DNA of 64,000 nt from Planctomycetota bacterium (GTDB lineage Bacteria > Planctomycetota > UBA1135 > UBA2386): the NCBI GenBank assembly GCA_020638735.1, contig JACKHZ010000008.1, forward strand, positions 124,001 to 188,000, read 5' to 3'. Position numbers and translations under genes: made by a program. Positions 33,507-44,050 of the stretch are shown here, in pieces. Below the pieces are notes generated by a model. It was not told where the DNA came from, searched no databases, and saw only the letters and a list, made by a program, of their open reading frames with translations. Every line of letters begins with the position of its first letter. Position 1 is the stretch's first letter.

Positions 33507-34757
33507 TCAGCCGCCGAGCAGCATGCCGACGGGCAGGTTGATGACCCGCTCGGCGATGCGCTCGAGGCGCGGCGACAACGACACGACGATGCCGGTGCCG
33601 ACCCGTTCGCCGTGGATCCGCCGCATCGCATCGATGCCGCGGGCATCGTCGAGCCCGACGTTGGCGGCGAACTTCACCTCGATCGGGATCAGCCGCTCGC
33701 CGACTGGCAGGACCAGGTCACACTCGGCGCCGCGCGGCGTGGACCAGTGATGGCCGTTCCACGGCAGCGCCGCGTGACCGAACAGCTTGCGGATCTCCAT
33801 CAGCACGAACGCCTCGAACAGCCGGCCGAAGTGTGGCGCATTGCGCAACGTGTCGGGCTCGCGGATGGCCTGCAGGTGCAGACCGAGCCCGCTGTCGGCG
33901 AACAGCAGCTTGGGCCGCTTGGTGAGGCGGCTGGTCGTGTTCTGGTGATAGGCAGGAAGCGACACGACCTGGTAACTCGACTCGAGCAGTGACAGCCAGT
34001 GATCCACCGTCTTGTTGTCGATGCCGAGTGAGTTCGCGATCTCGCTCTTGTTCACCACGGTGCCCGAACGCCCGGCGCACAGGGTCACGAAGCGGTCGAA
34101 GCGGCCGAGGTCGGCGACCTGGCTCAGGTCGCGGATGTCGCGCTGCACGAACGTCCGGCGGTACGACTCGAACCATGCCGTGGCGGGCGCCTGGTCGAGG
34201 CAAACCGGCGGGTAGCCGCCGCGCAGCATCGCCCGCAGCACCCGATCCGGAGGGCACGGATAGTCGACACGCTGGAGTTCGAGTAGACGCTCCGGCTGCT
34301 CGAGCGCCGTCACCAACGGTCTCAGGTCACCGGTGTCGAGTTCGCGGTCGGCGAACGGCCACAGATCGAGCACCGCGACACGACCGGCGAGGGACTCGGT
34401 CACGCCACGCATCAGGTGGAAGTGCTGGCTGCCCGAGAGGAAGAACCGGAACGCCTTGCCGGTGCGGTCGATCTCGCGCTTGAGCCACGGAAAGACGTCG
34501 GGTGCGTGTTGCACTTCGTCTAGGAACAGCACGCCCGGGTGCTCCTGGAAGAACAACTCCGGATCGCGTCGGAACCGATCGACCTGCTGCGGGGTGTCGA
34601 AGGACAGCGCTGTCACCGACTGGTCCGCCACCACAGCGCCGACCGCGGTCAGCAGGGACGTCTTGCCCGTCTGCCGGGGCCCCGTTACCAGGATCGCGGG
34701 GAAGGCTCTGGCCAGTTCGCGCAGGTGGGGTTCGATGCTGCGGTGCTGGTAGGTCAC
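33507..34757 (-). CDS. AAA-family ATPase with DUF4143 C-terminus
   Basis: 416 residues. N-terminal ATPase of the AAA_14 type: Walker A GPRQTGKTS (about residue 27) and Walker B VLFLDEVQ. The C-terminal DUF4143 region contains GAECDLVL and IPIEVKFA, a PD-(D/E)xK nuclease-like pattern. Such genes are frequent in accessory regions, and their biological role is unclear. The start is a GTG at 34757 after an in-frame stop shortly upstream; no well-placed ribosome site is seen. The upstream DNA is AT-rich compared with the rest of the window, which fits recent acquisition. Confidence 0.85.
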   Translation of the reverse strand: MTYQHRSIEPHLRELARAFPAILVTGPRQTGKTSLLTAVGAVVADQSVTALSFDTPQQVDRFRRDPELFFQEHPGVLFLDEVQHAPDVFPWLKREIDRTGKAFRFFLSGSQHFHLMRGVTESLAGRVAVLDLWPFADRELDTGDLRPLVTALEQPERLLELQRVDYPCPPDRVLRAMLRGGYPPVCLDQAPATAWFESYRRTFVQRDIRDLSQVADLGRFDRFVTLCAGRSGTVVNKSEIANSLGIDNKTVDHWLSLLESSYQVVSLPAYHQNTTSRLTKRPKLLFADSGLGLHLQAIREPDTLRNAPHFGRLFEAFVLMEIRKLFGHAALPWNGHHWSTPRGAECDLVLPVGERLIPIEVKFAANVGLDDARGIDAMRRIHGERVGTGIVVSLSPRLERIAERVINLPVGMLLGG

Positions 34758-35101
34758 TAGTGCATTTTCGGGTCAATGCTCCAAAAATACCTCCTGCATC
34801 TTAAGTGCTTGTGAATAAGTCGCTAGTACCACACTCGAGAGTGCACCCCAGCCTCCGCGCAGATGCTACCCGAGCAGGCCGGCGCTCGAAGCCCAGTCAG
34901 CAACGAGGTGTCAGTTGCCGGCTTGGGCGGGGCTCGGCGACGACTCCCGGAGCACCCAGCGTGCGCCCGCGGTGGTCGAACACCGCGGCGACGATCATCA
35001 CGCGCGAGTGGGCCCCAAGGGACCGGTCACGAGGGGCGCTCCCGTCGGTGCGCGAGACACGCCCGCGCAACTTCGTCAGGCAGTTGGCGAGCCGGCGATC
35101 C
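34758..35101. other. AT-rich intergenic region upstream of the AAA/DUF4143 gene
   Basis: 344 bases without a supported gene. The stretch 34758-34830 is clearly richer in A and T than the neighbourhood. It contains AGGAGG on the minus strand followed by a short AT run, and a TTAAGAT that could be a -10 box. It is probably the promoter region of the ATPase gene and may mark the edge of transferred DNA. Open frames here are short and Arg/Ser-rich. Confidence 0.4.
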
Positions 35102-35563
35102 CTACGACGAGACCCAGTCCTGCCAGATGTAGTCCAAGACTTCGTCGAACGAGTTCCCGAGCGGACAGGACAGGTCGGCGCCACAGGCGTCCATCAGGTA
35201 GTAGGCGGCTGCGTCAGGATCCAAGACGATGAAGCACGCGCCATCGACATGATCACTGATCGCCAGCCAGTGCGGCAACGGGATGTCGTCTGGCGAGAGT
35301 CCGCCGTCGCCTGACCACATGCGCTGACGCGCAGGCTCCAGGTCTTGCAGCGAACTCAACGACATGGAGCCGCGAGGGTCCATATCGACGCCGAACCGGA
35401 CACCGTTCGACATGCGGTAGAACCCGATCAGATCATCCGGCAGCGCGAGGCCGCGGTGACGCGCCCGCCACTCCACAAGCTCGACAACGGTCAGCCCCGC
35501 GGAGAAGTGATGGCGTTCGCCGTCGAGCGCCAAGACCCGCGAACGGAACTCGGAGGGCTTCAT
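35102..35563 (-). CDS. SUKH (SMI1/KNR4) family protein
   Basis: 153 residues. The pattern LPDDLIGFYRMSNGVRFG, with a later LSSLQDLEP and a polar-acidic C-terminus, is typical of the SMI1/KNR4 fold. Bacterial members are often immunity proteins for contact-dependent or polymorphic toxins. I see no toxin gene adjacent; hrpB is upstream by 10 bases and the AAA/DUF4143 gene downstream by 344 bases. It could be an orphan immunity gene or a housekeeping member. Less GC-biased than the hrpB gene beside it. Confidence 0.75.
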   Translation of the reverse strand: MKPSEFRSRVLALDGERHHFSAGLTVVELVEWRARHRGLALPDDLIGFYRMSNGVRFGVDMDPRGSMSLSSLQDLEPARQRMWSGDGGLSPDDIPLPHWLAISDHVDGACFIVLDPDAAAYYLMDACGADLSCPLGNSFDEVLDYIWQDWVSS

Positions 35564-35573
35564 GCGATCATCC

Positions 35574-38126
35574 CTACGACCGCCGCCGCGGCTTCGGCCG
35601 CGACTCCGGCGACGCCGCCAACGGGTCCTCCGGCCAGCTGTGCCGCGGGTACTTGCGACTCAGCTCCTTGCGCACCGACGGGTAGACGTTCTGCCAGAAG
35701 CTCGCCAGATCCGTCGTCACCTGCACCGGCTGATGATTGGGCGCGAGCAGTTCGAGCACCACCGGAACGCGACCACCGGCGAGCTTCTGCACCGCCGGCA
35801 GACCGAAGAACTCCTGCAGCCGCGCCGACACCGTCGGGCCAGCTTCGGCGCCGTAGTCGACGATCGCGGCGCGGCCGGTCGGCAGCTCGATGCGATCCGG
35901 CGCCTGTTGCTGCAGCGCGCGCCGCTGCTCCCCCGACAACTTCGCCAGCAGCAGCTCCTGCAGCTTGGCGTCGCGCAGCGCCTTCAAGTCGTTGCCGGTG
36001 AGCAGGTCCATCGCGGCGCTCGCCACCAAGGCGTCTAGATCGTCCGGGAACGCCAGCTCCGGCACCCGCTCGCCGAGCCAGCGCATGCGATCGAGCAGGC
36101 GCCGCAGGTCCTTCTGCTCGCCGAGCCAGCGCCAGGGTTCCGCTGCAAGCAGCGGCTGCAGCAGCTCGTAGGCGCGTTCGGCCGGCACCTCGCCGCCGCG
36201 CGCACGGCGCAGCGGCAGGTCGCGGTAGCGCCGCTGCCGCACGGCGAAGACCTTGCCGTTGGCCTCGTCGAGCTCGGCGGTGACGTCGTCGATCAGCGCG
36301 TCGGCCTCGACCGCTTCGAGGTCGGCGATGGTGATCGCCGCGGTCAACGTCGCCGACGAACGCTGCTGCCGCCCCGCCTCGTGCAGGCGCAGCGCGAGTA
36401 CGAGGTCTTCGCCGTCCGCAGCGGCCGGCAGGGTCACGCCGCGGCCGCCGACCATCGTGCCGACGCGCTGCTGCTCGTTGCGCTGGTCCGGCGCCGCGCG
36501 TTTGACGACCCGATCGGGAAAGCCGCGCAACAGGCAGCGATTGAGCAGCGTGGTGTCGCGCTGGCGGTCGTCGTCGCGATCGGCGCCGCGACCGAGCAGA
36601 CGGTTGCGCGACTGCAGCAGCGCGCGCGCCGGCCCCGGATGCGAACCGAACTCGCGGCACAGCGCGTCGGGGAAGCCGCGCTGCTCGGCGGCGAGGAACG
36701 CGTCGACCGCGACGTGCAGGTCGGCGCCCGCGCCGCCGCTGTCCCCCATCGCCCCGCGCGGCCCGCCGCGACCGAGCGCTTCGACGTCGCTGAGCAGCAC
36801 CGCCGCCGTCGCCGCCGCGACCGCGCAGCCGAGCCTCCGCCCCTCGAGCACCACCGCGCCGAGCCTGGGGTGAAGCGGCATGCCGAGCAGTTGCTCGCCG
36901 AACGGCAGCAGGCGCCCGCTCTTCGCGTCGATCGCGCCGAGCATGCGCAGCAGCTCGTCGGCCTGGTGCAATGCGTCGCGCGGCGGCGACTCGAACCAGC
37001 CGAACTCGACCGGGTCGCGGCCGGCGAACGCGCGCACCGACAGCGCCGGCCCGCACAGGTCGACCCGCTGCACGTCGGGCAGCGCGTGCGCCGGCATGCC
37101 GCGTTCTTCGGCCGCGGACCACAGCCGATAGCACTTGCCGGCGGCGGTGCGGCCGGCGCGGCCGGTGCGCTGCGTCGCCGACGCCTGGCTGATGCGCGTC
37201 TTCTCCAGCACGTCGACGCCGCGACCGCGGTCGAAGCGCAGCTCGCGCGCGAGGCCCGAGTCGACCACCGCGGTGACGCCGGCGATCGTCAGCGAACTCT
37301 CGGCGACGTTGGTCGACAGCACCACCTTGCGGCGCTGCTGCGGCTGGATCGCGCGCGTCTGTTCCTGCAGGTCGAGCTTGCCGTGCAGCGGCAACACCTC
37401 GACCCCGCGGCGGCGTTGCAGGTTGTCGAGCGCACCCTGGCAGCGCGCGATCTCACCGACGCCGGGCAAGAACACCAGCACGTCGCCGGTGGTCTCGTCG
37501 AGCGCGCGATCGACCGCGTCGCGAACGGTGACCTCGAGCGGTCCGTCGGCGGCGCGCGGCAGGTGCACGACCTCGACCGGATACAGCCGCCCGTCGGCCT
37601 CCACCACCTCGGCGCCGGCGAGGAAGCGCTGCAACGGCGCCGGGTCGAGCGTCGCCGACATCACGCACAGCTCGAGGTCGTCGCGCACCGTCTGCCGCGT
37701 CTCGTTGAGCATCGCCAGCGCCAGGTCGCCCTCGAGGTGCCGCTCGTGGAACTCGTCGAGGCAAACGATCTTGGTGCCTTCGAGGAACGGGTCCTGCACC
37801 AGCTGCCGCACCAGCACGCCCTCGGTGACGAAGCGGATGCGCGTCGCCGCCGACACCTTCTTGTCGCCGCGCACCTGGTAGCCGACCAGGTCGCCGAGCC
37901 GCGTGCCCAGCTCGTCGGCGACGCGCTGCGCCGCGGCGCGCGCGGCGAGGCGGCGCGGCTCCAGCACGACGATCTCGCCGTCGCCGGCGAGCGGCAGCAG
38001 CGCCGACGGCACCCGCGTGGTCTTGCCGGAGCCCGGCGGCGCCATCAGCAGCAACGTCGACGCGCGCTGCAGCGCGGCCAGCACGCGCGGCAGCGCGTCG
38101 TCGATCGGCAGCGGCTCGAGCTTCAC
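35574..38126 (-). CDS. hrpB: ATP-dependent helicase HrpB
   Basis: 850 residues of the DEAH/RHA helicase family. Walker A APPGSGKTT (about residue 32), motif II with the HrpB-typical CLDEFHERHLEGDLA, motif III MSATLD, and motif VI QRTGRAGR. The C-terminal HrpB region follows (PVVLELLAPNHQPVQVTTD and WPEDPLAA). The cellular role of HrpB is not well defined; RNA or RNA/DNA remodelling is likely. The start is GTG 38126, overlapping the recR stop as GTGA; the upstream extension reads through recR in the wrong frame. Confidence 0.93.
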   Translation of the reverse strand: MKLEPLPIDDALPRVLAALQRASTLLLMAPPGSGKTTRVPSALLPLAGDGEIVVLEPRRLAARAAAQRVADELGTRLGDLVGYQVRGDKKVSAATRIRFVTEGVLVRQLVQDPFLEGTKIVCLDEFHERHLEGDLALAMLNETRQTVRDDLELCVMSATLDPAPLQRFLAGAEVVEADGRLYPVEVVHLPRAADGPLEVTVRDAVDRALDETTGDVLVFLPGVGEIARCQGALDNLQRRRGVEVLPLHGKLDLQEQTRAIQPQQRRKVVLSTNVAESSLTIAGVTAVVDSGLARELRFDRGRGVDVLEKTRISQASATQRTGRAGRTAAGKCYRLWSAAEERGMPAHALPDVQRVDLCGPALSVRAFAGRDPVEFGWFESPPRDALHQADELLRMLGAIDAKSGRLLPFGEQLLGMPLHPRLGAVVLEGRRLGCAVAAATAAVLLSDVEALGRGGPRGAMGDSGGAGADLHVAVDAFLAAEQRGFPDALCREFGSHPGPARALLQSRNRLLGRGADRDDDRQRDTTLLNRCLLRGFPDRVVKRAAPDQRNEQQRVGTMVGGRGVTLPAAADGEDLVLALRLHEAGRQQRSSATLTAAITIADLEAVEADALIDDVTAELDEANGKVFAVRQRRYRDLPLRRARGGEVPAERAYELLQPLLAAEPWRWLGEQKDLRRLLDRMRWLGERVPELAFPDDLDALVASAAMDLLTGNDLKALRDAKLQELLLAKLSGEQRRALQQQAPDRIELPTGRAAIVDYGAEAGPTVSARLQEFFGLPAVQKLAGGRVPVVLELLAPNHQPVQVTTDLASFWQNVYPSVRKELSRKYPRHSWPEDPLAASPESRPKPRRRS

Positions 38127-38722
38127 GACAGCGAGCGCCGCCCTTCGATCGCGTCGGCGAGGATCGACGAGCTGACCTGCGAGATCGAACTGCCGGCCGG
38201 CAGCCCGCGCGCGAGCCGCGTCAGCTTGCCGCCGAACTGCGACAGCTTGTCGGCCAGCAGCCGCGCGGTGCCTTCGCCTTCGAGGTCCGGGTTGGTGGCG
38301 AGGCAGACCTCGGCGAACGTGCCGTTGTCGACGCGCTTCAGCAGCTGCGCGATCGTCAGGTCCTCGGGGCGGATGCCCTCGAGCTGCGACAGCCGGCCCT
38401 GCAGCACGTGGTAGAGGCCGCGGTAGCCGACCTCTTCGAAGCGACTGACCTCGCGCGGATCCTCGACCACCAACAGCATCGCCTGGTCGCGGCTGGTGTC
38501 GCTGCAGACGCCGCACGGGTCGCTGGCGTCGAGCTGGAAGCACATCGAGCAGTTCTTGACCGCGCGGCGCACGTCCTCGATCGCCTTGGCCAGCTGCAAC
38601 GCCTCGTCCTTGTCGACGCGCAGCAGGTGGAACGCCAACCGTTCGGCGGTCTTCGGCCCGATGCCGGGCAGGCGGTTGAGCCGCTCGATCAGCGTCTCGA
38701 TGGTGCGGTCGCGCGAGGCCAT
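38123..38722 (-). CDS. recR: Recombination protein RecR
   Basis: 199 residues, the standard length. N-terminal helix-hairpin-helix (RLNRLPGIGPKTAERLAFHL), a four-cysteine zinc finger (CSMCFQLDASDPCGVC), and a Toprim domain (LLVVEDPREVSRFE, LATNPDLEGEGTA). It acts with RecF/RecO in gap repair. It is translationally coupled to hrpB. ybaB lies 152 bases upstream on the same strand; the usual third member of the group, dnaX, is 7 kb further. Confidence 0.95.
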   Translation of the reverse strand: MASRDRTIETLIERLNRLPGIGPKTAERLAFHLLRVDKDEALQLAKAIEDVRRAVKNCSMCFQLDASDPCGVCSDTSRDQAMLLVVEDPREVSRFEEVGYRGLYHVLQGRLSQLEGIRPEDLTIAQLLKRVDNGTFAEVCLATNPDLEGEGTARLLADKLSQFGGKLTRLARGLPAGSSISQVSSSILADAIEGRRSLS

Positions 38723-38874
38723 GGCGTGAGGACGGACAAGCTATGGCGGCGCACTGGCCGGGAGAAGGGCTCGCCGCGACCAGCGCGAACATTGCGCTGC
38801 GCCTGGGCCTACGGGGCGAACGCAGTCGGATGTCGCTTCGCGCGGCGCAGCGGCGAGCATGACCGACGACGCGT

Positions 38875-39213
38875 CTAGAAGCCCATGCCCGGCAGGTTCA
38901 TGCCGCCGGTGACCTTGCCGGTCTCGCGCTCGCGCAACTCCTTGGCGGCCGTCAGCGCGTTCTGCACCGCGGTCGTCACCAGGTCCTCGAGCGTGTCGAC
39001 GTCGTCGGGGTCGACCGCAGCCTTGTCGATCTTGACCGCCTGCAGCTCCATGTTGCCGTTGACGTAGGCCTTGACGACGCCGCCGCCGGAGGTGCCTTCG
39101 AGGATGCGTTCCGACAGCGCACGCATCGTGTCCTGCATGCGCCGCTGCATGTCCTGCGCCTGCTTGAGCAGGCTCTGCATGTCGCCGAATCCGGATGCCA
39201 TGCGCGCCATCAT
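38875..39213 (-). CDS. ybaB: YbaB/EbfC nucleoid-associated protein
   Basis: 112 residues. The conserved pattern DMQSLLKQAQDMQRRMQ, then GGGVVKAYVNGNMELQAVKI and NLPGMGF at the end, is typical of this family of small DNA-binding nucleoid proteins. The true start may be ATG at residue 5. It is next to recR, in line with the common dnaX-ybaB-recR order, but dnaX is not adjacent. Confidence 0.93.
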   Translation of the reverse strand: MMARMASGFGDMQSLLKQAQDMQRRMQDTMRALSERILEGTSGGGVVKAYVNGNMELQAVKIDKAAVDPDDVDTLEDLVTTAVQNALTAAKELRERETGKVTGGMNLPGMGF

Positions 39214-39238
39214 GCCGGCGGACGACGGCCAGCGCCAC

Positions 39239-42031
39239 TCACGGCACGATCGTCGTCGCGAGCCCGCGGCTGGCGGCCCAGAACTGCGGTGCGCAGAGGT
39301 CGAGCCACAGCGCCTGCGAGTAGACGGTCACGCCCGCCACCGCCGGGCTGGCGGCGACCGGGAAGGCCACCGTGGCCTCGCCGAACGCGTCGGACGGCAC
39401 CGTCACCAGCACCGCCGTGGCCGGGTCGACCAGCACCTCGACGCCGAGGATCGGCAGCGAGGCGCTGCCGAGCGACAGCGCGAACACCCCGACGGTGCCG
39501 GGCATCGCCGCGCGCAGCACGAAGCCGAAGCGCGCGTTGCCGAGCCGCGGCTCCGAGTTGGCGGCGAGCGTCGGTTCGCCGGCGCAGCCGACGCTGGCCT
39601 GGCCGTAGCCGAGCGGCGCCTCGAGGCCGTCGCCGATGCCGTCCTCGTCGCGGTCGAGGCCGAGGCGCACGCCGTCGCCCGGCAGCACCGCGGTGAAGGC
39701 CATCGCCAGCTGGTCCGTGAGCGCGAGGTTCTGCAGGTCGGTCGCGGAGAACGGCCCGAAGCCCGGCCGGTCGGCGAAGAACAGCGCCGCCGGCGCGTCG
39801 TAGAGCAGGCCGGTCGTGACCCCGTCAGCAGGACCGCCCAACCGCCCGTGCCCGACCAGCTGCAGGTCGCCCGCCGCCGCGCGCGTCGTCAGCAGCGTCG
39901 CCGCCGCGGCGAGCGCCGGGTCGGTGGCGTTGTCCTGCCGCAGCACGACCTGGTAGCCGACCGCCGGCGCGGTGCCGGTGTCGAGGCTCTTCAAGAACGT
40001 GGCGATGTCGTCGCGCGTCGCCATCGGCCACTGCTGGAACTGCGGCAGCAGCGTGAAGCGCTCGAGCGTGTCCACCTCGCCGTCGTGCAGGAAGCCGAAG
40101 CCCGCCTTCTGCGGGCCGGGACCCGCGCCCATGCCGAGCTTGCGGTAGAGCCCGCGCAGCTGCGCGACCTTCATCTGCTGCGGCACCGAGATGGTGTCCG
40201 CGTCGATCACGGTGCCGTCGCTGCCGGCCGGCAACACGTGGCAGGCGATGCAGCTGACGTTGCCCTGACCCGGCGGAGAGATGTTCTGCAAGAACGCCGC
40301 CCGGCCGGCCGCTTCGTTGTTGCCCACGGGCGCCGTGCGCAGGCTGCGATCGAGCATCTGGTGCGGGTTGGGCGGGAACTGCTGCGCCATCGTCGCGGCG
40401 GCGAAGTCGTCCATGTCCGCCGCCGGGATCACGGCGCCGCCGAGCAGCGAGTCGAACGCGCCGTCGAAGGCCTGGAAGTCCGCGCGGTCGCCGCGCCAGT
40501 GCAGCAGCTGCCCCGGCACCAGACCGCGCAGCGTCTGCGTGGTCATCGGCCCCTTCATCGGGTGGAACGGCACCAGCAGCGGGAAGAACAGCGTCGCCTG
40601 CGGGATCGGCGCCTGCAGGTCGCCGCCCGGATCGCCGAGGTCCCACGCCAGCCCGTCGACGTCGCCGTCGATGTGGCAGCTGGCGCACGACATCGTGCCG
40701 TTGCCGGACAGCTTCGCGTCGTAGAGGAAGTTGCGTCCCTGCCGCTGCTGTGCCGGCAGCGCATCGACCGTCGCCAGCGGCAGCTCGCCCAGCACCGCCA
40801 GCGTCTGCGTGTCGACGACGGCGAGCGTGTCGCTGAGCCGGTTGAGCACGTAGAGCCGCTGTGCCGTCGGGTGCAGCGCGAGACCGCGCGGGCCGCGCTT
40901 GTTCCTGGTGTCGACCAGCGCCCCGGCGGCGCCGAGCTCGACGCGCGCGACGACGTTGCCGGCGAGGTCCAGCACGCCGAGGCGGTCGGTGCCGTGGGCG
41001 GCGACATAGAGGCGGCTGGCCGCGGCGTCGACGGCGACGCCGAACGGTTCGGCGAGCGCGCTGGCGAGCGCGGCCTGGTTGGGCAGCACCGTGTAGTCGA
41101 GCCCCGGGTTGAGGTCGAACGGCGTCACCGTCGGCGTCGTGCCGGTGGTGATGCGCGTCACGCGGCTGTCGATCGCGTGGCCGCGCAGGTTCGGCTCGAA
41201 GCGCACGAGGTTCTGCGCCTCGAGGTTGGCCACCCACAGGTCGCCGTTCGCGGCGTCGACGGCGATCGCGGTGTTGGTGGTGCCGACCGCGGCGAACGTG
41301 CGCGTCACGGCGAGCGTCGCGACGTCGAGCTCGAAGACGTCCAGGTCCGGCAGCGAGTACGGGATCCACGCGGCGTACGCCGGGTCGTCGGCGCGCACGA
41401 TCAGCCCCTGCTCGGGCGCCGGCGGCAGCAGCGGGTTCCACGGCACCGGCGGCAGCGGCGCGACGCTCGCCGGCAGGATCGTGGTGCCGTTGCCGCTGCG
41501 CTGCGCGACCACGTAGACACGCGATCCGTCCGGCGACACCGCGAGCGCGCGCGGGTCCTTGCCGAACACCGGCACGACGCCGAGCGGCGCGCGCGTCACC
41601 GCGTCGAACACGTGCACCTCGTCGCTGCCGGCAGCGCTGACGAAGGCGCGCCCGCCGGCGAACACCACGTCGCTCGGCTCGTCGACCACCCGCAGCGTGT
41701 CGACCACGCGCCCGAGCCCGACGTCGACGATCGCCACCTGGTCGCCAGCGACGCACGTCACCCAGACCTCGTCGCGGGTGCGCGGCCGCACCGACACCGG
41801 ATCGAGGCCGACCGGGATCTCGGCCAGCAAGAACGGCGCGGCCGGGTCGCCGAGGTCCATCACCACCAGGTTGCCGCCGAGCGTGTCGGCGGCGAACAGC
41901 CGCGTGCCGTCGGCGCACACCGCGAGCGGCGCGACCGGGCCGCTGTCGAACACCGGGCGGGTCTGCGCGGCGGCGCCGGCGACGAGGACGGTGACGGCGA
42001 TCCCGAAGGCCGTGGCGAGCATGGAGCGCAT
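39239..42031 (-). CDS. Secreted beta-propeller protein with two CxxCH haem motifs
   Basis: 930 residues with a signal peptide (LVAGAAAQ, about residue 23). The N-terminal half has repeated propeller blades (YVTN-type, such as DPRALAVSPDGSRVYVV). Two c-type haem motifs, CASCH (about residue 449) and CIACH (about 596), are in a di-haem cytochrome-peroxidase-like region that also has phrases such as GNVSCIACHVLP and LPQFQQWPMATRDD. A C-terminal region of about 110 residues is shared with three other secreted proteins in the window. It may move electrons or reduce peroxide at the surface (inference). It is 25 bases upstream of ybaB, same strand. Confidence 0.85.
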   Translation of the reverse strand: MRSMLATAFGIAVTVLVAGAAAQTRPVFDSGPVAPLAVCADGTRLFAADTLGGNLVVMDLGDPAAPFLLAEIPVGLDPVSVRPRTRDEVWVTCVAGDQVAIVDVGLGRVVDTLRVVDEPSDVVFAGGRAFVSAAGSDEVHVFDAVTRAPLGVVPVFGKDPRALAVSPDGSRVYVVAQRSGNGTTILPASVAPLPPVPWNPLLPPAPEQGLIVRADDPAYAAWIPYSLPDLDVFELDVATLAVTRTFAAVGTTNTAIAVDAANGDLWVANLEAQNLVRFEPNLRGHAIDSRVTRITTGTTPTVTPFDLNPGLDYTVLPNQAALASALAEPFGVAVDAAASRLYVAAHGTDRLGVLDLAGNVVARVELGAAGALVDTRNKRGPRGLALHPTAQRLYVLNRLSDTLAVVDTQTLAVLGELPLATVDALPAQQRQGRNFLYDAKLSGNGTMSCASCHIDGDVDGLAWDLGDPGGDLQAPIPQATLFFPLLVPFHPMKGPMTTQTLRGLVPGQLLHWRGDRADFQAFDGAFDSLLGGAVIPAADMDDFAAATMAQQFPPNPHQMLDRSLRTAPVGNNEAAGRAAFLQNISPPGQGNVSCIACHVLPAGSDGTVIDADTISVPQQMKVAQLRGLYRKLGMGAGPGPQKAGFGFLHDGEVDTLERFTLLPQFQQWPMATRDDIATFLKSLDTGTAPAVGYQVVLRQDNATDPALAAAATLLTTRAAAGDLQLVGHGRLGGPADGVTTGLLYDAPAALFFADRPGFGPFSATDLQNLALTDQLAMAFTAVLPGDGVRLGLDRDEDGIGDGLEAPLGYGQASVGCAGEPTLAANSEPRLGNARFGFVLRAAMPGTVGVFALSLGSASLPILGVEVLVDPATAVLVTVPSDAFGEATVAFPVAASPAVAGVTVYSQALWLDLCAPQFWAASRGLATTIVP

Positions 42032-42454
42032 GGCGGAACGCCATCATGCCCGTGAACTTGCCGCCGTAAAGTGGCGTGGTGCCCGGCCGACGGCGCGCGC
42101 TGGAGAAGGGCGGCGGGCTCGACGACGGATTCCCCAGCGGCCTCGCCGTGGCGAAGAGCCGGCTCGACGCGGAAGGGCACGAGGTCGTGCAGCGCGGGCG
42201 GCGCCCGGTCGTCGTCGACCACGAACGACGCATGGCCGATGTCGCCGACGGTCGGCACCGCAGGAGCCGCCGCGCGAGCCCGCGCCACGAGCCTCGGGGT
42301 GGGCGCGGCGGGCGGATTCCGCTAGGCTGTTCCCCCCTCTTTCGCACCTGTGTGCCTTACGGGCCCGCGCCGGGCTGACCCGCCCCGGCCGTCGCCCCTG
42401 ACCATTTCGCCCCGTGCCGCGCCGCGGCCGGGCGGGAGCCATCCGAGAGAACTG
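42032..42454. other. Divergent intergenic region with one doubtful frame
   Basis: 423 bases between the propeller gene (minus) and the radical SAM gene (plus), so both promoters lie here. A minus-strand frame around 42080-42288 has GC-rich third positions and reads TVGDIGHASFVVDDDRAP, but it runs into the propeller gene and lacks homology, so it is not called. No regulatory repeats were recognised. Confidence 0.35.
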
Positions 42455-43861
<1,407 letters not shown>

Positions 43862-44050
43862 GCGCGGTCGGCTGCGCGGTCGTCGCCTCCCTTCTTCCCA
43901 CTGCCCCCCGCCCGCAGCGTCCCTTCGCCCGATGGCCGGCCCGCGCGCGCCGGCTACAAATGCAGTCGATCGGTCCGCGCGTGCGGACATCGAACGAGAT
44001 GCCCGGCGCGGACCGGTCACAGGAACTGTGATCGAATCGCGGAGGACATC

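Noticed and set aside
35102..35563. Toxin partner for the SUKH gene
   Set aside because: Neighbours are hrpB and an AAA/DUF4143 ATPase; no polymorphic toxin or secretion-linked gene is adjacent.
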